From positions 62,001 to 126,000 of the forward strand of contig NZ_CP044129.1 in assembly GCF_009617995.1 (NCBI RefSeq): a stretch of DNA of 64,000 nt, in the 5' to 3' direction. The DNA is from Halomicrobium sp. LC1Hm (lineage in GTDB: Archaea; Halobacteriota; Halobacteria; Halobacteriales; Haloarculaceae). Below are positions 8,246-18,175 of the stretch, one piece after another (position 1 is the first letter of the stretch; each line of letters starts with the position of its first letter). The position numbers were made by a program, and so were the translations under genes. The notes beneath the pieces are model-generated. The model searched no databases. It had not been told where the DNA came from and saw only the letters and a list, made by a program, of their open reading frames with translations.

Positions 8246-8327
8246 GAACACTACCAGATCGCCAGACCGGCGCTGCCGGGCCACCCGGAGCGGTGACTTC
8301 ATTGGGCCGAGCCACCGAGACCCTCGT

Positions 8328-9308
8328 ATGCAACCGACACGCCGACCTCGCCGGCTCCGGACCGACGGCGTCCGCGGGCTGGTCAGCGAGACCACGCTCT
8401 CGCCAGCGGACCTGATCGCGCCGATCTTCGTCGACGCCACCACCGACGAGCGGGTGCCCATCGAGACGATGCCGGGTCACGAACGCGTTCCCGTCGAGGC
8501 GGTCGTCGACCGCGTCGAGGAGGTGCTGGCGACCGGCGTCGAGGCGGTGATCGTCTTCGGCGTCCCCGAGGCAAAGGACGAACGCGGCTCGCGAGCCTGG
8601 GCGACCGACGGCGTCGTCCAGCGCGCGGTCCGATCGATCACCGACGAGACCGACGCCTACGTCATCACGGACGTGTGTCTCTGTGAGTACACCAGTCACG
8701 GCCACTGCGGGATCGTCGAGGCGGGCGCGGCCGACGACCCGACGCTGACGGTCTGCAACGACCCGACCCTGGAACTGCTCTCGAAGACGGCGGTCTCGCA
8801 CGCTCGCGCGGGAGCGGACATGGTCGCGCCCTCCAGCATGACCGACGGGATGGTCGGGGCGATCCGCGAGGCGCTCGACGACGACGGCTTCTCGGACGTG
8901 CCGATCATGAGCTACGCGGCCAAGTACGAGTCGGCCTTCTACGGTCCCTTCCGCGACGCCGCCGACGGCGCACCCGCCTTCGGCGACCGGCGACACTACC
9001 AGATGGACCCCGCGAACGGCCGCGAGGCCATGCGCGAGGTCGCCCTCGACGTCGAGCAGGGCGCGGACGTGCTGATGGTCAAGCCCGCGCTGCCCTACCT
9101 CGACGTGGTCCGGGAGATCCGCGAGTCCTACGACCACCCCGTCGCCGCCTACAACGTCAGCGGCGAGTACGCGATGTTGCACGCCGCCAGCGAGAAGGGG
9201 TGGCTCGACCTCGACGCGGTCGCCCACGAGTCGCTGCTCTCGATCAAGCGGGCCGGCGCGGACCTCATCCTGACGTACTTCGCCGAGGACATCGCCCAGC
9301 GGCTCTGA
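8328..9308 (+). CDS. hemB: Delta-aminolevulinic acid dehydratase (porphobilinogen synthase)
   Basis: A 326-residue enzyme joining two 5-aminolevulinate molecules into porphobilinogen. The family landmarks are intact: the zinc-type cysteine triad in [16 protein letters not shown], the first active-site Lys in [15 protein letters not shown] and the Schiff-base Lys in [14 protein letters not shown]. The open frame begins at 8244, but the first 28 residues read into the upstream repeat and lack similarity, so the ATG at 8328 ([13 protein letters not shown]) is chosen. It stands alone; later pathway genes hemL and hemC-hemD are elsewhere in this window. Confidence 0.95.
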   Translation: MQPTRRPRRLRTDGVRGLVSETTLSPADLIAPIFVDATTDERVPIETMPGHERVPVEAVVDRVEEVLATGVEAVIVFGVPEAKDERGSRAWATDGVVQRAVRSITDETDAYVITDVCLCEYTSHGHCGIVEAGAADDPTLTVCNDPTLELLSKTAVSHARAGADMVAPSSMTDGMVGAIREALDDDGFSDVPIMSYAAKYESAFYGPFRDAADGAPAFGDRRHYQMDPANGREAMREVALDVEQGADVLMVKPALPYLDVVREIRESYDHPVAAYNVSGEYAMLHAASEKGWLDLDAVAHESLLSIKRAGADLILTYFAEDIAQRL

Positions 9309-9431
9309 GACCGCCGAGCGGTGTAGTCGCCACACTCGACAGCGCTCGCTCTCCGTGACACGGCCGTGGGTCCAGATCGGACGGCGGGCTACCGGGCCAT
9401 TCATTTACCGAGCGTCGCTACCGACGCGTGG

Positions 9432-10706
9432 ATGGTCGCCCTCCACCGGATCGTCCCGTCGACGGACAGCCGTCGGCTCGAACTCGCAGAGATCACTGTC
9501 ACCAACGCCGTGCCGGTCGTCGGCGTCGTCGCCTTCGAGTGGAACGTCGCCGCCCTCCTCGTGCTCTACTGGTTCGAACTCGCCGTCGACGCGGTGTGGG
9601 CGTTCGTGCGTGCGCTGTTTGCCGCCCGACCGCCCGAGATCGACACCGACGGGCTGTTGATCGGAGCGGTGGCACAGCGCCGGCCGACGCTCGCCGTTCC
9701 GTGGACCGACCTCCGGATCCACGTCGTGACGCTACTGACCCTCCCGATCGCGGTGCTGGTCGTCGCCGGGGTCTGGCTGTTCGCCGGTGCCTTCCTCGTC
9801 GGCCCGCTGGGCGCGTCGGCACTCGACGACGACACGATCGCGAGCGTGACCCTGGCCACGCTTGCGATCCTCTGTACCACCGGTGTGTCGACGATACGGA
9901 CCTACTTCCTGCGTGGCGAGTACCGGAACCACAACGCCCAGACCGCCATCAGCGGTGTCGTCTTTCGCACCTTCACCGTGTTCTTCGTCGCCATGTTCAC
10001 GCTCACGATGGTCGGCCTCGTCACCGCTGGACCCGACACGACGCTGGCGTCGCTCGACCCCACCGCCGTCGGTCCGGCGCTGCTGATCGCGATTATCGGT
10101 CTGAAGTTCGCCTCTGACTTCCTGGGCGTGTACAGCGACCGACTCGCCGTCTACTTCGTCTCGTACGACGAGGCGTACGGGTGGTCTCAGGCCCCGCCCG
10201 AGCCCCAGTCGGTCGCGAGCGTGCCCGCCGACGCGGCCGATCGGGTTCGACCGACGCTCGCGGGTCGCGTCCTCGGGGGCGCGCTACGCCTCCCACAGCA
10301 CCCGGGGGTCGCGTTTCTCGGTGTCTTTCTGCTGGCCGTCGCGGCGCTGTTTGCCTTCGGCAGCGCCTGGCTCGTCGTGGGGCTCCTGGTCGCGCTGGCC
10401 GTTGCGGTTCCACTGACACTCGTCTCTATCGATCACCTGTTGCGATACGGCGCAGTTGAGTACCGCGCCGCGCAGGACGAGCGTGCCCTCGTCGCGTACG
10501 ACCGGCTGTTCGGCGTCTCGCTGTGGCGCGTCGAAGCCTGGGACGAGACGGCCGTTCGGATCGAACGGACGCTTCTCGATCGGCTGCTCGGCACTGAGAC
10601 GGTCGTCGTCGAGTTGCCCGACGACGAGCACCTGCTCCCGCATCTCCCCGCGACGACGCCGATCCTGTCGGTCTTCGACCGCGAGCCCGATCGACCCCAG
10701 TCGTGA
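9432..10706 (+). CDS. DUF6498-like multi-pass membrane protein
   Basis: A 424-residue membrane protein of unknown function. The N-terminal part (ITVTNAVPVVGVVAFEWN, then LLVLYWFELAVDAVW) matches the pattern I associate with DUF6498. Six or more hydrophobic segments follow, including a pair near residues 300-350. The soluble C-terminus (about 355-424) resembles a small PH-like beta domain. The start at 9432 is preferred to the upstream frame opening at 9366 because the first 22 residues there are not membrane-protein-like. It lies alone downstream of hemB. The family name is from memory. Confidence 0.6.
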   Translation: MVALHRIVPSTDSRRLELAEITVTNAVPVVGVVAFEWNVAALLVLYWFELAVDAVWAFVRALFAARPPEIDTDGLLIGAVAQRRPTLAVPWTDLRIHVVTLLTLPIAVLVVAGVWLFAGAFLVGPLGASALDDDTIASVTLATLAILCTTGVSTIRTYFLRGEYRNHNAQTAISGVVFRTFTVFFVAMFTLTMVGLVTAGPDTTLASLDPTAVGPALLIAIIGLKFASDFLGVYSDRLAVYFVSYDEAYGWSQAPPEPQSVASVPADAADRVRPTLAGRVLGGALRLPQHPGVAFLGVFLLAVAALFAFGSAWLVVGLLVALAVAVPLTLVSIDHLLRYGAVEYRAAQDERALVAYDRLFGVSLWRVEAWDETAVRIERTLLDRLLGTETVVVELPDDEHLLPHLPATTPILSVFDREPDRPQS

Positions 10707-10966
10707 GCCCGGACGAGCAGCGCCGACGCGCCACGTCACGACTGTCCGGGTCCGGCGCGGCGACACTGCTGGCGGCGGGTGCGCGCGAGCGAAATACCCC
10801 CGAAGCACCGGAATCGGCCGTGCTCCCGGTTGACGAACGTTCGAAATCCGGGCGAACAGCCGGCGGTTTTCTGGACGGAATACAACCTTATATCGATAAT
10901 ATCATACCTTAATCTGGACGGTCGTCTACGCAACACCCTCCTATCTCTGTTATTGTAAAGCAAATC
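10707..10966. other. Intergenic region before the amt operon
   Basis: The first part is GC-rich and unremarkable. From about 10870 to 10990 the sequence is AT-rich and contains overlapping TATA-like stretches and a short near-palindrome (TTATATCGATAATATC). It probably carries the regulated promoter of the nitrogen operon. No gene was recognised. Confidence 0.45.
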
Positions 10967-10973
10967 CTTATGT
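10967..10973 (+). promoter_or_regulatory. Probable TATA box of the amt operon
   Basis: CTTATGT is centred about 27 bases upstream of the GTG at 10997. This predicts a transcript starting at a small leader ORF rather than at the amt ATG at 11074. Confidence 0.45.
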
Positions 10974-10996
10974 AGGGCTACGGCAAGACCACTTCC

Positions 10997-11077
10997 GTGA
11001 GCAAGTTGACGATGACGGGCGATACGGAGGTAAAGATGGACATTCAGACGCAATTCAAACACGATCCAAAACAATGA
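10997..11077 (+). CDS. Possible 26-residue leader peptide of the amt operon
   Basis: From the GTG at 10997 the frame reads 26 codons (MSKLTMTGDTEVKMDIQ...) and ends in a TGA that overlaps the amt ATG as ATGA. A TATA box sits at the leaderless distance from this GTG. A second possible start, the ATG at 11036, follows a GGAGGT motif in the same frame. Either way, ribosomes finishing this ORF would be delivered to the amt start. No similarity is known to me, and the coding status is inferred from geometry alone. Confidence 0.4.
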   Translation: MSKLTMTGDTEVKMDIQTQFKHDPKQ

Positions 11078-12399
11078 CGTACGAACTACTACAGTCGAAC
11101 CCAGAAACGATTGTCGAGGGAGTCAACCTCCTGTGGGTACTGGTGGTAACGTTCCTGATCTTCTTCATGCACGCGGGCTTCGCCATGCTGGAGGCGGGCC
11201 AGGTGCGCTCGAAGAACGTCGCGAACCAGCTGACGAAGAACCTCCTGACCTGGAGTGTCGGCGTCGCACTGTTCTTCCTCGTCGGGGCGACCGTCGAGGG
11301 ACTGGTCGGCGGTGCCGGACTCTCCTGGCAGATGAACGGTAGCTCGTCGGGCTGGGTGACGTGGCTGTTCGGGGCCGTCTTCGCGATGACGGCGGCGACG
11401 ATCGTCTCCGGGGCCGTCGCCGGTCGCGCGAAGCTCCGCGCGTACATCACGTACACGGTCCTCATCGCCGCAGTGATCTACCCGGTCGTCAGCGGGATGT
11501 CGTGGTACGAGGGCGGGCTCCTCGCGGGCCTTGGCTTCGCCGACTTCGCTGGCGGCATGGTCGTCCACGGCATGGGCGGTATCGCCGGTCTGACGGCGGC
11601 CTACGTGCTCGGTCCGCGCATGGGACGGTACAACGAGGACGGCAGCGCAAACGTCATCCCCGGCCACTCGATGACCTTCGCCGTGCTGGGGACGCTGATC
11701 CTCGCTTTCGGCTGGTACGGCTTCAACGTCGGCACCGCCGCCACCGTCTTCAGCATCGAAGAGGGCGCAATCGCGCTCGGTGACTTCTCGTACGTCGGGC
11801 GTGTCGCGATGACGACGACGATCGCCATGGCCAGCGGGGCCATCGGTGCCGGTCTGATCTCCTGGGCCAAGACCAGCAAAGTCGACACGCTGTACGTCGC
11901 CAACGGTCTCCTCGCCGGTCTGGTCGGCATCACCGCGATCCCCAACACGACGACCTGGTGGGGTGCCTTCCTGGTCGGCGGGCTCGCCGGTGCACAGCTG
12001 CCGGTCGTCTTCGAGTTCGTCGAGAAACGCCTCCAGATCGACGACGTGTGTGCAGTCTTCCCGGTCCACGGGAGCGCGGGCGTCCTCGGGACCCTGCTGT
12101 ACTCCTTCGTCGCGGTCGACGCCTGGGCCGGCGGTGCCAACGTCGGCTTCATGATCGACGGCTTCGTCACGCAGCTGATCGGCGTCGCGATCATCACGGT
12201 CTGGACCGTCGCCGCGACCGCCCTCATCTGGGGCGCTCTCAAGGCGGTCGGACAGGCACGCGTCACGCCTGAGCACGAACAGGAAGGCCTGGACGTCTCG
12301 GAGCACGGCGTCGAGACCTACCCCGAGTTCGGCAGCGGCGAGGGCGTCGTCGCCGACGGTGGGACGACGAACTTCTCGGAGGTGACCAACGATGACTGA
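11074..12399 (+). CDS. amt: Ammonium transporter (Amt family)
   Basis: A 441-residue channel-like protein that conducts ammonium across the cytoplasmic membrane as a trimer. About eleven membrane helices are visible, with the Amt signatures [33 protein letters not shown] (the pore His region) and [11 protein letters not shown] near the second pore His. The C-terminus is long and acidic. It overlaps glnK by 8 bases, so the PII regulator is co-expressed and probably gates it. An upstream small ORF overlaps its start codon, suggesting translational coupling. Confidence 0.95.
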   Translation: MTYELLQSNPETIVEGVNLLWVLVVTFLIFFMHAGFAMLEAGQVRSKNVANQLTKNLLTWSVGVALFFLVGATVEGLVGGAGLSWQMNGSSSGWVTWLFGAVFAMTAATIVSGAVAGRAKLRAYITYTVLIAAVIYPVVSGMSWYEGGLLAGLGFADFAGGMVVHGMGGIAGLTAAYVLGPRMGRYNEDGSANVIPGHSMTFAVLGTLILAFGWYGFNVGTAATVFSIEEGAIALGDFSYVGRVAMTTTIAMASGAIGAGLISWAKTSKVDTLYVANGLLAGLVGITAIPNTTTWWGAFLVGGLAGAQLPVVFEFVEKRLQIDDVCAVFPVHGSAGVLGTLLYSFVAVDAWAGGANVGFMIDGFVTQLIGVAIITVWTVAATALIWGALKAVGQARVTPEHEQEGLDVSEHGVETYPEFGSGEGVVADGGTTNFSEVTNDD

Positions 12400-12742
12400 C
12401 GAGATCAAGATGGTCGTCGCGATGGTGCGGCCGGACAAGCTCGGCGACGTCAAGGAGTCGCTGGCGGAAGTCGGCGCGCCGTCGCTGACGGTGACGAACG
12501 TCTCCGGCCGCGGTTCACAGCCGGCCAAGAAAGGCCAGTGGCGCGGCGAGGAGTACGTCGTCGACCTCCACCAGAAAGTCAAAATCGAGTGTGTCGTCGC
12601 CGACATCCCGGCCGACGACGTGGTCGATGCGATCCAGGAGGGGGCACACACCGGCGAGCCCGGCGACGGGAAGATCTTCGTGATCGACGTGGAGGATGCA
12701 GTGCAGGTCCGGACGGGTGAACGCGGACCGGACGCCGTCTGA
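12392..12742 (+). CDS. glnK: Nitrogen regulatory PII protein
   Basis: A 116-residue PII trimer subunit that binds ATP/ADP and 2-oxoglutarate and blocks the Amt channel when nitrogen is plentiful. The T-loop tip is present ([11 protein letters not shown], with the conserved Tyr), as are the B-loop ([10 protein letters not shown]) and the C-loop Arg (VRTGERG). Its start overlaps the amt stop by 8 bases, the usual amt-glnK arrangement. A Lrp/AsnC regulator gene begins 7 bases after its stop, so the three are likely one transcript. Confidence 0.95.
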   Translation: MTDEIKMVVAMVRPDKLGDVKESLAEVGAPSLTVTNVSGRGSQPAKKGQWRGEEYVVDLHQKVKIECVVADIPADDVVDAIQEGAHTGEPGDGKIFVIDVEDAVQVRTGERGPDAV

Positions 12743-12749
12743 TCGCTCG

Positions 12750-13205
12750 ATGAACGTCGACGACACCGAGCGCCGGATCGTCAACGCCCTCCTGGAGGAC
12801 GGCCGCGCCACTCCCCGCGACATCTCCGGGGCGACCGGGATCGCGGAGCCGACCGTCTCCCAGCGGATCGAACAGCTCGAAACCCACGGCGTCATCGAGG
12901 GGTACGAGCCCCGCATCGACTACGAGTCGCTTGGCTACGACGTGACGGCCGTCTTCCAGCTGACGATCGACGGCGACGGACTGCCCGGCGTCCCGGAGCG
13001 ACTCGGCGACACCGAGCAGATGATCGGCGTCTACGAGGTGACCGGGAGCCACGACGTGGTCGCGATCGGGAAGTTCACGGACACCGCGGCGATGAACGCA
13101 CGGATCAAGGAACTGATGACCGACGACGACATCACCGCCGTCGAAACGTCGGTCGTGCTCAACACGGTCACGGAGTACGGGCAGTTTCGCGTCGAGGGCG
13201 AGTAA
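12750..13205 (+). CDS. Lrp/AsnC-family transcription regulator
   Basis: A 151-residue regulator with an N-terminal winged helix-turn-helix (RRIVNALLEDGRATPRDISGATGIAEPTVSQRIEQL) and a C-terminal RAM/AsnC ligand-binding domain (VTGSHDVVAIGKFTD). The frame opens at 12696 inside glnK; the ATG at 12750 is the natural start and gives a normal family length. Being in the amt-glnK operon, it probably senses amino acids or glutamine and controls nitrogen genes. In Haloarchaea such operon-linked Lrp proteins have been proposed to regulate glutamine synthetase; that link is inferred here. Confidence 0.9.
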   Translation: MNVDDTERRIVNALLEDGRATPRDISGATGIAEPTVSQRIEQLETHGVIEGYEPRIDYESLGYDVTAVFQLTIDGDGLPGVPERLGDTEQMIGVYEVTGSHDVVAIGKFTDTAAMNARIKELMTDDDITAVETSVVLNTVTEYGQFRVEGE

Positions 13206-13332
13206 CGTCGGTCGGCGAGTCGAGTTCGCGCCGGTCGACCGGCGAGCCGTCATCGCGACGACGGACGCCTCCGAGTATCAGACGCTGAAATCCCGGCGGT
13301 GCGATTAAGCGAGTGGCTCCCGATTCGACCGT

Positions 13333-13968
13333 ATGAGCCTGCAAGTCGACGTGCGGAAACTCGACCTCTTCAACAAGATGGCCAAGGAGGGATCGGGCAC
13401 CGTCGCCGATCACCTCTCGCAACTGACCGGTGTCGACGCCTCGGTGCGGACGTCTCAGATCAACTTTCTCGACATCGGCGACGTCAAGACCCACCTCGGA
13501 AACGACGAGCGGATCGGCATCTACGTCGAGCTGACCGAGGCTCCCGGCGGCTACGTGCTGTTCGTCCTTGATCCCGACCACGGCAAGCGCCTGGCCGGAC
13601 AGATGATGGGCGGTATCCAGGGGGCCGACGAGGGGTTCTCCCAGATGGAGGAGTCGGCGCTCCAGGAGATCGGCAACATCATGACCAGCGGCTTCATCGA
13701 CGGGTGGGCGAACGTCCTCGACGCGACCATCGACATGACGACGCCGACCCTGCTGGTCGACGACACGGCGACGATCATCGACTCGATGGGCGGGTGGCCC
13801 GACTCCGACCTCGTCTTCGTCGTCGACTCACACATCGTCGCCGAGGGGGCGGACATCGACATGACGGTGTACACTTTCCCCCAGCTCGAAGACCTCGTGG
13901 CGATGATCCAGGACATCGACCTCGACACCGACGTGGCAGAAGATACGACAGCCAGCGATCTGCTGTAG
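13333..13968 (+). CDS. cheC: CheC-like chemotaxis phosphatase
   Basis: A 211-residue CheC/CheX/FliY-family protein expected to dephosphorylate CheY-P. Such proteins have two ExxN motifs. The second is intact in MEESALQEIGNIM (E and N about residues 112 and 115). The first is degenerate, with Lys at both motif positions in FNKMAKEGSG, so only one catalytic site is likely. A TATA-like GATTAAG lies about 26 bases before the ATG, predicting a leaderless mRNA. No other chemotaxis gene is close by, and its stop is 2 bases from that of the convergent mobB-moaE gene. Confidence 0.88.
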   Translation: MSLQVDVRKLDLFNKMAKEGSGTVADHLSQLTGVDASVRTSQINFLDIGDVKTHLGNDERIGIYVELTEAPGGYVLFVLDPDHGKRLAGQMMGGIQGADEGFSQMEESALQEIGNIMTSGFIDGWANVLDATIDMTTPTLLVDDTATIIDSMGGWPDSDLVFVVDSHIVAEGADIDMTVYTFPQLEDLVAMIQDIDLDTDVAEDTTASDLL

Positions 13969-13970
13969 TA

Positions 13971-14795
13971 TTACCGCTCGTGCGCCCAGACGGCGTCTTC
14001 GACGGTGACCTCTTTCTTGAACAGCGGGACCTCGTCTTTGAGCCGGTCGATCCCGTCCTCCACCGCTCGGAACGCCTCGCGGCGGTGGCCCGCAAGAACG
14101 ACGACGAAGACGATGTCCTCGCCGGCTTCGACGACGCCCGTGCGGTGGTACAGCGCGACCTCGAAGACGCCATCGCGCTCGCACAGTTCTCGCTCGATCG
14201 CGGCCAGCTTCTCGTCGGCGACGCCCTCGTACTTCTCGAATTCCAGGTACTCCGTCGGCGTGTCGTCGGGGTCGTCGCGCTCGCGGACCCGTCCGGTAAA
14301 CGTCGCGATCGCGCCGGCACGGTCGCTGTCGTTCGCCGCTTTGACCCGTGCCACGAGCGAGCCAAGCGTCTCGTAGGGCTCGCAGTCGTGGAGCGCCTCG
14401 ACCAGCGCCGCCACGTCCACGTCGCCCGCGGTCTCGCCCGCCGCGAGCCGTCGCCCGGCGTGGTCGCGCCCGCCAAGCGCCACCGTCGGAATCCGCGCCC
14501 CGGAGTACCCCTCGACGACGGCGTAGTCGTACGACCGCGCGAGTTCGTCGAGCGTCTCGTCGAGGCCCCGATCCTCGCCCGTCGCGAACCACGCGTCGTC
14601 GGCGAGACCGTAGCTCACCGCCGCGCCGGCCGCCCGGTGGCGGGCGGTGTCCTTGCCCTCGGTGTCCACGTCGGGGGCGTGCGTGCAGTGCTTGATCGTC
14701 GCGACGCGGCCCCGCTCGGCCAACCGCTCGCAGACCCGCTCGACGAGGGTCGTCTTCCCCACGTCCGACGGGCCGGCGACTCCCAGAACGTGCAT
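13971..14795 (-). CDS. MobB-MoaE fusion, molybdopterin synthase catalytic subunit with GTPase-like domain
   Basis: A 274-residue two-domain protein for molybdenum cofactor synthesis. Residues about 1-150 are MobB-like, with a P-loop (GPSDVGKTT) near the N-terminus and a following VEGYSGARIP strand. Residues about 160-274 are MoaE, the large subunit of molybdopterin synthase, which adds sulfur to cyclic pyranopterin (EYLEFEKYEGVADEKL, ALYHRTGVVEAGEDIVFV, VPLFKKEV). The start is taken at 14795 (MHVLGVAGPSD) rather than 14819 because the P-loop strand begins there. moaC and moaB lie about 400 bases away on the other strand. Confidence 0.9.
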   Translation of the reverse strand: MHVLGVAGPSDVGKTTLVERVCERLAERGRVATIKHCTHAPDVDTEGKDTARHRAAGAAVSYGLADDAWFATGEDRGLDETLDELARSYDYAVVEGYSGARIPTVALGGRDHAGRRLAAGETAGDVDVAALVEALHDCEPYETLGSLVARVKAANDSDRAGAIATFTGRVRERDDPDDTPTEYLEFEKYEGVADEKLAAIERELCERDGVFEVALYHRTGVVEAGEDIVFVVVLAGHRREAFRAVEDGIDRLKDEVPLFKKEVTVEDAVWAHER

Positions 14796-14894
14796 ACCGG
14801 AACTGACTGCCCGAGCCACCTATACGTTGCCCAGTCTCTCACCGCTCGGGATCGATCGCTAGCAGACGTGACCCCGTGAACGACCACCGACCAC

Positions 14895-15140
14895 GGAAAG
14901 CCCTCGCGTCGTTCCAGTCCCAGGACCCGAACTGCGCGCGCTCACTGTGTTCGCGTGCTTGTTGGGTCCGGGTTCCCGGAACGACGCTCGCCCTTTCATC
15001 CGCCAGGCACGTGGACAGTGACACGAGCTACGTCCTGGTGGATGAAAGGGCGAGGCACGGTAGCCGGATCTGCGACGGCACTATTCGACCGCAGGGAGAA
15101 TATCCGGCACAGATCCGGCTAGCGGGCCGAGGGCTTTCGG
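14895..15140 (+). repeat. E2 structured repeat, copy B
   Basis: A 246-bp element running from GGAAAGCCCTCGCGTCG to GAGGGCTTTCGG, between the divergent mobB-moaE and moaC genes. The common hairpin arms are GCCGGATCTG (15063-15072) and CAGATCCGGC (15110-15119). The CGCCCTTTCATCC / GGATGAAAGGGCG pair is also present. The left part can fold through CGTCGTTCC / GGAACGACG, which replaces the hairpins seen there in copies D and E. Confidence 0.8.
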
Positions 15141-15228
15141 TCTCCGCACTGCAAGCGTCCAAGCTCACCTGCAGACGAGATCACGAGAAGCACAAAGCGG
15201 TTTGTACGGGCCGGGCGTTGCGGGCGGT

Positions 15229-15698
<470 letters not shown>

Positions 15699-15702
<4 letters not shown>

Positions 15703-16280
15703 GCGATCACCGCGAGCATGGTGAGAGCGGCCACGGCGAGCACGGCCACCACGATCACAGCCACGACGACCACGACCACCATCACCACGGCACCGACGAG
15801 ACCCTCGACGTCGCGGTGCTGACGATCTCTTCCTCTCGGTCGAGCGACGAAGACGAGAGCGGCCCGGTCGCGAGCAGGGCGATCGAGGACGCCGGCCACC
15901 GCGTCGCCGTCACCGACGTGGTCGCGGACGACGAGGCGGCCATCCGCGAGCGCGTCGAGACGCTGGCGGGCGAGCGTGCCGACGGAGAGACCGTCGACGT
16001 GATCGTCACCACCGGCGGGACGGGGTTGACGCCCGACGACGTGACCGTCGAGGCGATCCGCCCGCTGTTGGACCCCGAGATCCCCGGCGTCGGCGAGTAC
16101 TTCCGGCGGCTGAGCCACGAGCAGGTCGGAACCGCCGCCATGCTGACCCGCGCGACGGCCGGGATCGTCGGCGAGACCGCCGTCTACGCGTTCCCCGGGA
16201 GCCCCGACGCGATCGCACTGGGCGTCGAGTCGGTCCTGTTGCCCGAGGTCGGCCACGTCGTCGGGCTGGCACGGCGATGA
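15699..16280 (+). CDS. MoaB/MogA-family molybdopterin adenylyltransferase with His-rich N-terminus
   Basis: A 193-residue MPT-binding protein. Residues about 35-193 match MoaB/MogA (VAVLTISSSRSSDEDES, VIVTTGGTGLTPDDVTVEA, FPGSPDAIALGVESVLLPE), which adenylates molybdopterin before metal insertion. The first 33 residues are an added tail rich in His and Asp, for example HGHHDHSHDDHDHHHHG. Such a tail could bind or store metal, but that is an inference. The GTG start at 15699 overlaps the moaC stop (GTGA). A short moeA-like gene follows 10 bases downstream. Confidence 0.9.
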
Positions 16281-16290
16281 GTGCCGACGG

Positions 16291-16785
16291 GTGGACAGTC
16301 CAGACGTGAGCCGACGGGTCCCACTCGCCGACGCTCGCGGCGCGGTCCTGGCCGAGGAACTACCGGCCGCGACGCCGGAATACGATCGCGCCCGCGTCGC
16401 TGGCTACGCCGTCGCAGCCGTCGACGTCGAGGACACGCGCCGGGCGACGCCAGTGGTGATGGACGTGGTCGCCGACCTCGCTCCGCACCAGGACCCGCCA
16501 GCGGAGACGCCGCTGCGGACCGCCGTCGCGGTCTCCGTCGGCGCGCCCCTTCCCCCGACGACGGACGCCGTCGTCCAGACGGTCGACGCCAGCCGTCGGA
16601 ACGACGACGTGGCGCTGCGTGAGCCGGTGGTCCCCGGCGAGAACGTGCTCTCGGCGACGACGCTGGGCGGCCGGGAGACCGTCGCGGCCGGGACGCTCCT
16701 GACCGCGCGTACCATCGCCTTGCTTGGGGCGGCCGGCCACGAGACCGTGCCGGCTGTCGCGGAGGCGGGCGGTGTGTCGGGGTGA
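16291..16785 (+). CDS. Short MoeA-like protein (N-terminal domains only)
   Basis: A protein of about 164 residues resembling the first domains of molybdopterin molybdotransferase Moe[27 protein letters not shown] (compare the usual SAMDGYA) and [15 protein letters not shown] align in order, followed by [12 protein letters not shown] and [16 protein letters not shown]. The C-terminal MPT-binding domain is missing, since full MoeA is about 400 residues. Key residues of the GYA motif are changed. It lies in the moaC-moaB operon but is unlikely to insert metal alone. The start is uncertain: the GTG at 16291 or at 16306. It may be a decayed copy or a specialised partner. Confidence 0.65.
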   Translation: MDSPDVSRRVPLADARGAVLAEELPAATPEYDRARVAGYAVAAVDVEDTRRATPVVMDVVADLAPHQDPPAETPLRTAVAVSVGAPLPPTTDAVVQTVDASRRNDDVALREPVVPGENVLSATTLGGRETVAAGTLLTARTIALLGAAGHETVPAVAEAGGVSG

Positions 16786-16834
16786 CGGCTCCACGACCGA
16801 CAGTATCTTTCTGGCCCGGTCCAAAGCCCCGGCC

Positions 16835-18175
16835 ATGAACCACGAGCAGTCGCGAGCGCTGTACGATCGGGCGCTGTCGGTGATGCCGGGCGGCGTCAAC
16901 TCCTCCGTGCGGGCGACCCAGCCCTACCCCTTCTTCGTCGAGCGCGGGGACGGCGGCCACGTGATCGACGCCGACGGGAACCGCTATCTCGACTTCGTGA
17001 TGGGCTACGGCCCGCTCTTGCTGGGCCACGACCTGCCCGAGCCGGTCCAGTCGGCCGTCCAGCAGCGTGCCGCCGAGGGACCGATGTACGGCGCGCCCAC
17101 AGAGGTCGAGGTCGAACTGGCGGAGTTCGTCCGCCGACACGTCCCCAGCGTCGAGATGACGCGCTTCGTCAACAGCGGCACCGAGGCGACGGTGTCGGCG
17201 GTCCGGCTCGCGCGAGCCTACACCGGCCGGGACAAGATCGTCGTCATGCAGGGAGGCTACCACGGCGCACAGGAGTCGACGCTGGTCGAGGGCGAGGGCG
17301 ACCACACGGCCCCCTCCAGTCCCGGCATCCCCCCGGAGTTCGCCGAGCACACCCTGACGCTGCCCTTCAACGACGCCGAGGCCGCACGGGAGCTGTTCGC
17401 CGAGCACGGCGACGACATCGCCGCGGTTCTCACGGAGCCGATCCTGGGCAACTACGGGATCGTCCACCCGGTCGAGGGCTACCACGAGACGCTGCGCGAG
17501 CTGTGTGACGACCACGGCTCGCTCCTGATCTTCGACGAGGTCATCACCGGCTTCCGGGTCGGCGGCCTCCAGTGTGCCCAGGGGAAGTTCGGCGTCACGC
17601 CCGACCTGACGACCTTCGGCAAGATCGTCGGGGGCGGGTTCCCGGTCGGCGCGATCGGCGGCCGCTCGGAGATCGTCGAGCAGTTCACGCCTGCCGGCGA
17701 CGTGTTCCAGTCGGGCACCTTCTCGGGTCACCCAGTGACGATGGCCGCGGGCCTGGAGACCCTTCGCTACGCCGCCGAGAACGACGTGTACGACCACGTG
17801 AACGGCCTGGGCGAACGGCTTCGCGCCGGCCTGACGGACATCCTCGCCGATCAGGCACCCGAGTACACCGTCGTCGGCACCGACTCGATGTTCAAGGTGG
17901 TGTTCACCCGCGACGCCGACGGCACGCAGGCGGGCGGCCCCTGTGACGCCGGCTGTAGGCAGGACCCCGACTGTGAGCGCTTCGACACCTGCCCGAAGAC
18001 CGGGGCGGACATCAAGCGCGCCGAGACCGAACGCTGGCAGCGCCTGTTCTGGCCGGCGATGAAAGAGCGGGGCGTCTTCCTCACGGCCAACCAGTTCGAA
18101 TCGCAGTTCGTCTGTGACGCCCACACGGAGGCGGACATCGACGAAGCGCTGGAAGCGTACAAGGAAGCCCTGTAG
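16835..18175 (+). CDS. hemL: Glutamate-1-semialdehyde 2,1-aminomutase
   Basis: A 446-residue class-III PLP aminotransferase that makes 5-aminolevulinate from glutamate-1-semialdehyde in the C5 heme pathway. The N-terminus [22 protein letters not shown] is diagnostic. The PLP Lys lies in [17 protein letters not shown], and [14 protein letters not shown] carries the cofactor-binding Asp. Near residues 368-390 is a cysteine-rich insertion ([19 protein letters not shown]) not found in typical bacterial HemL, possibly a metal-binding loop. The frame opens at 16724, but the ATG at 16835 gives the family start. Its stop abuts that of the convergent lipoprotein gene. Confidence 0.95.
   Translation: MNHEQSRALYDRALSVMPGGVNSSVRATQPYPFFVERGDGGHVIDADGNRYLDFVMGYGPLLLGHDLPEPVQSAVQQRAAEGPMYGAPTEVEVELAEFVRRHVPSVEMTRFVNSGTEATVSAVRLARAYTGRDKIVVMQGGYHGAQESTLVEGEGDHTAPSSPGIPPEFAEHTLTLPFNDAEAARELFAEHGDDIAAVLTEPILGNYGIVHPVEGYHETLRELCDDHGSLLIFDEVITGFRVGGLQCAQGKFGVTPDLTTFGKIVGGGFPVGAIGGRSEIVEQFTPAGDVFQSGTFSGHPVTMAAGLETLRYAAENDVYDHVNGLGERLRAGLTDILADQAPEYTVVGTDSMFKVVFTRDADGTQAGGPCDAGCRQDPDCERFDTCPKTGADIKRAETERWQRLFWPAMKERGVFLTANQFESQFVCDAHTEADIDEALEAYKEAL

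Noticed and set aside
7191-8250. A CRISPR-Cas locus around the Cas4-like gene
   Set aside because: The nearby palindromes are E1 and E2 repeats found elsewhere without spacers, and no other cas gene is present.
8244-8327. Longer hemB beginning at the end of E1 copy b
   Set aside because: The first 28 residues derive from repeat-flanking sequence and do not resemble HemB N-termini.
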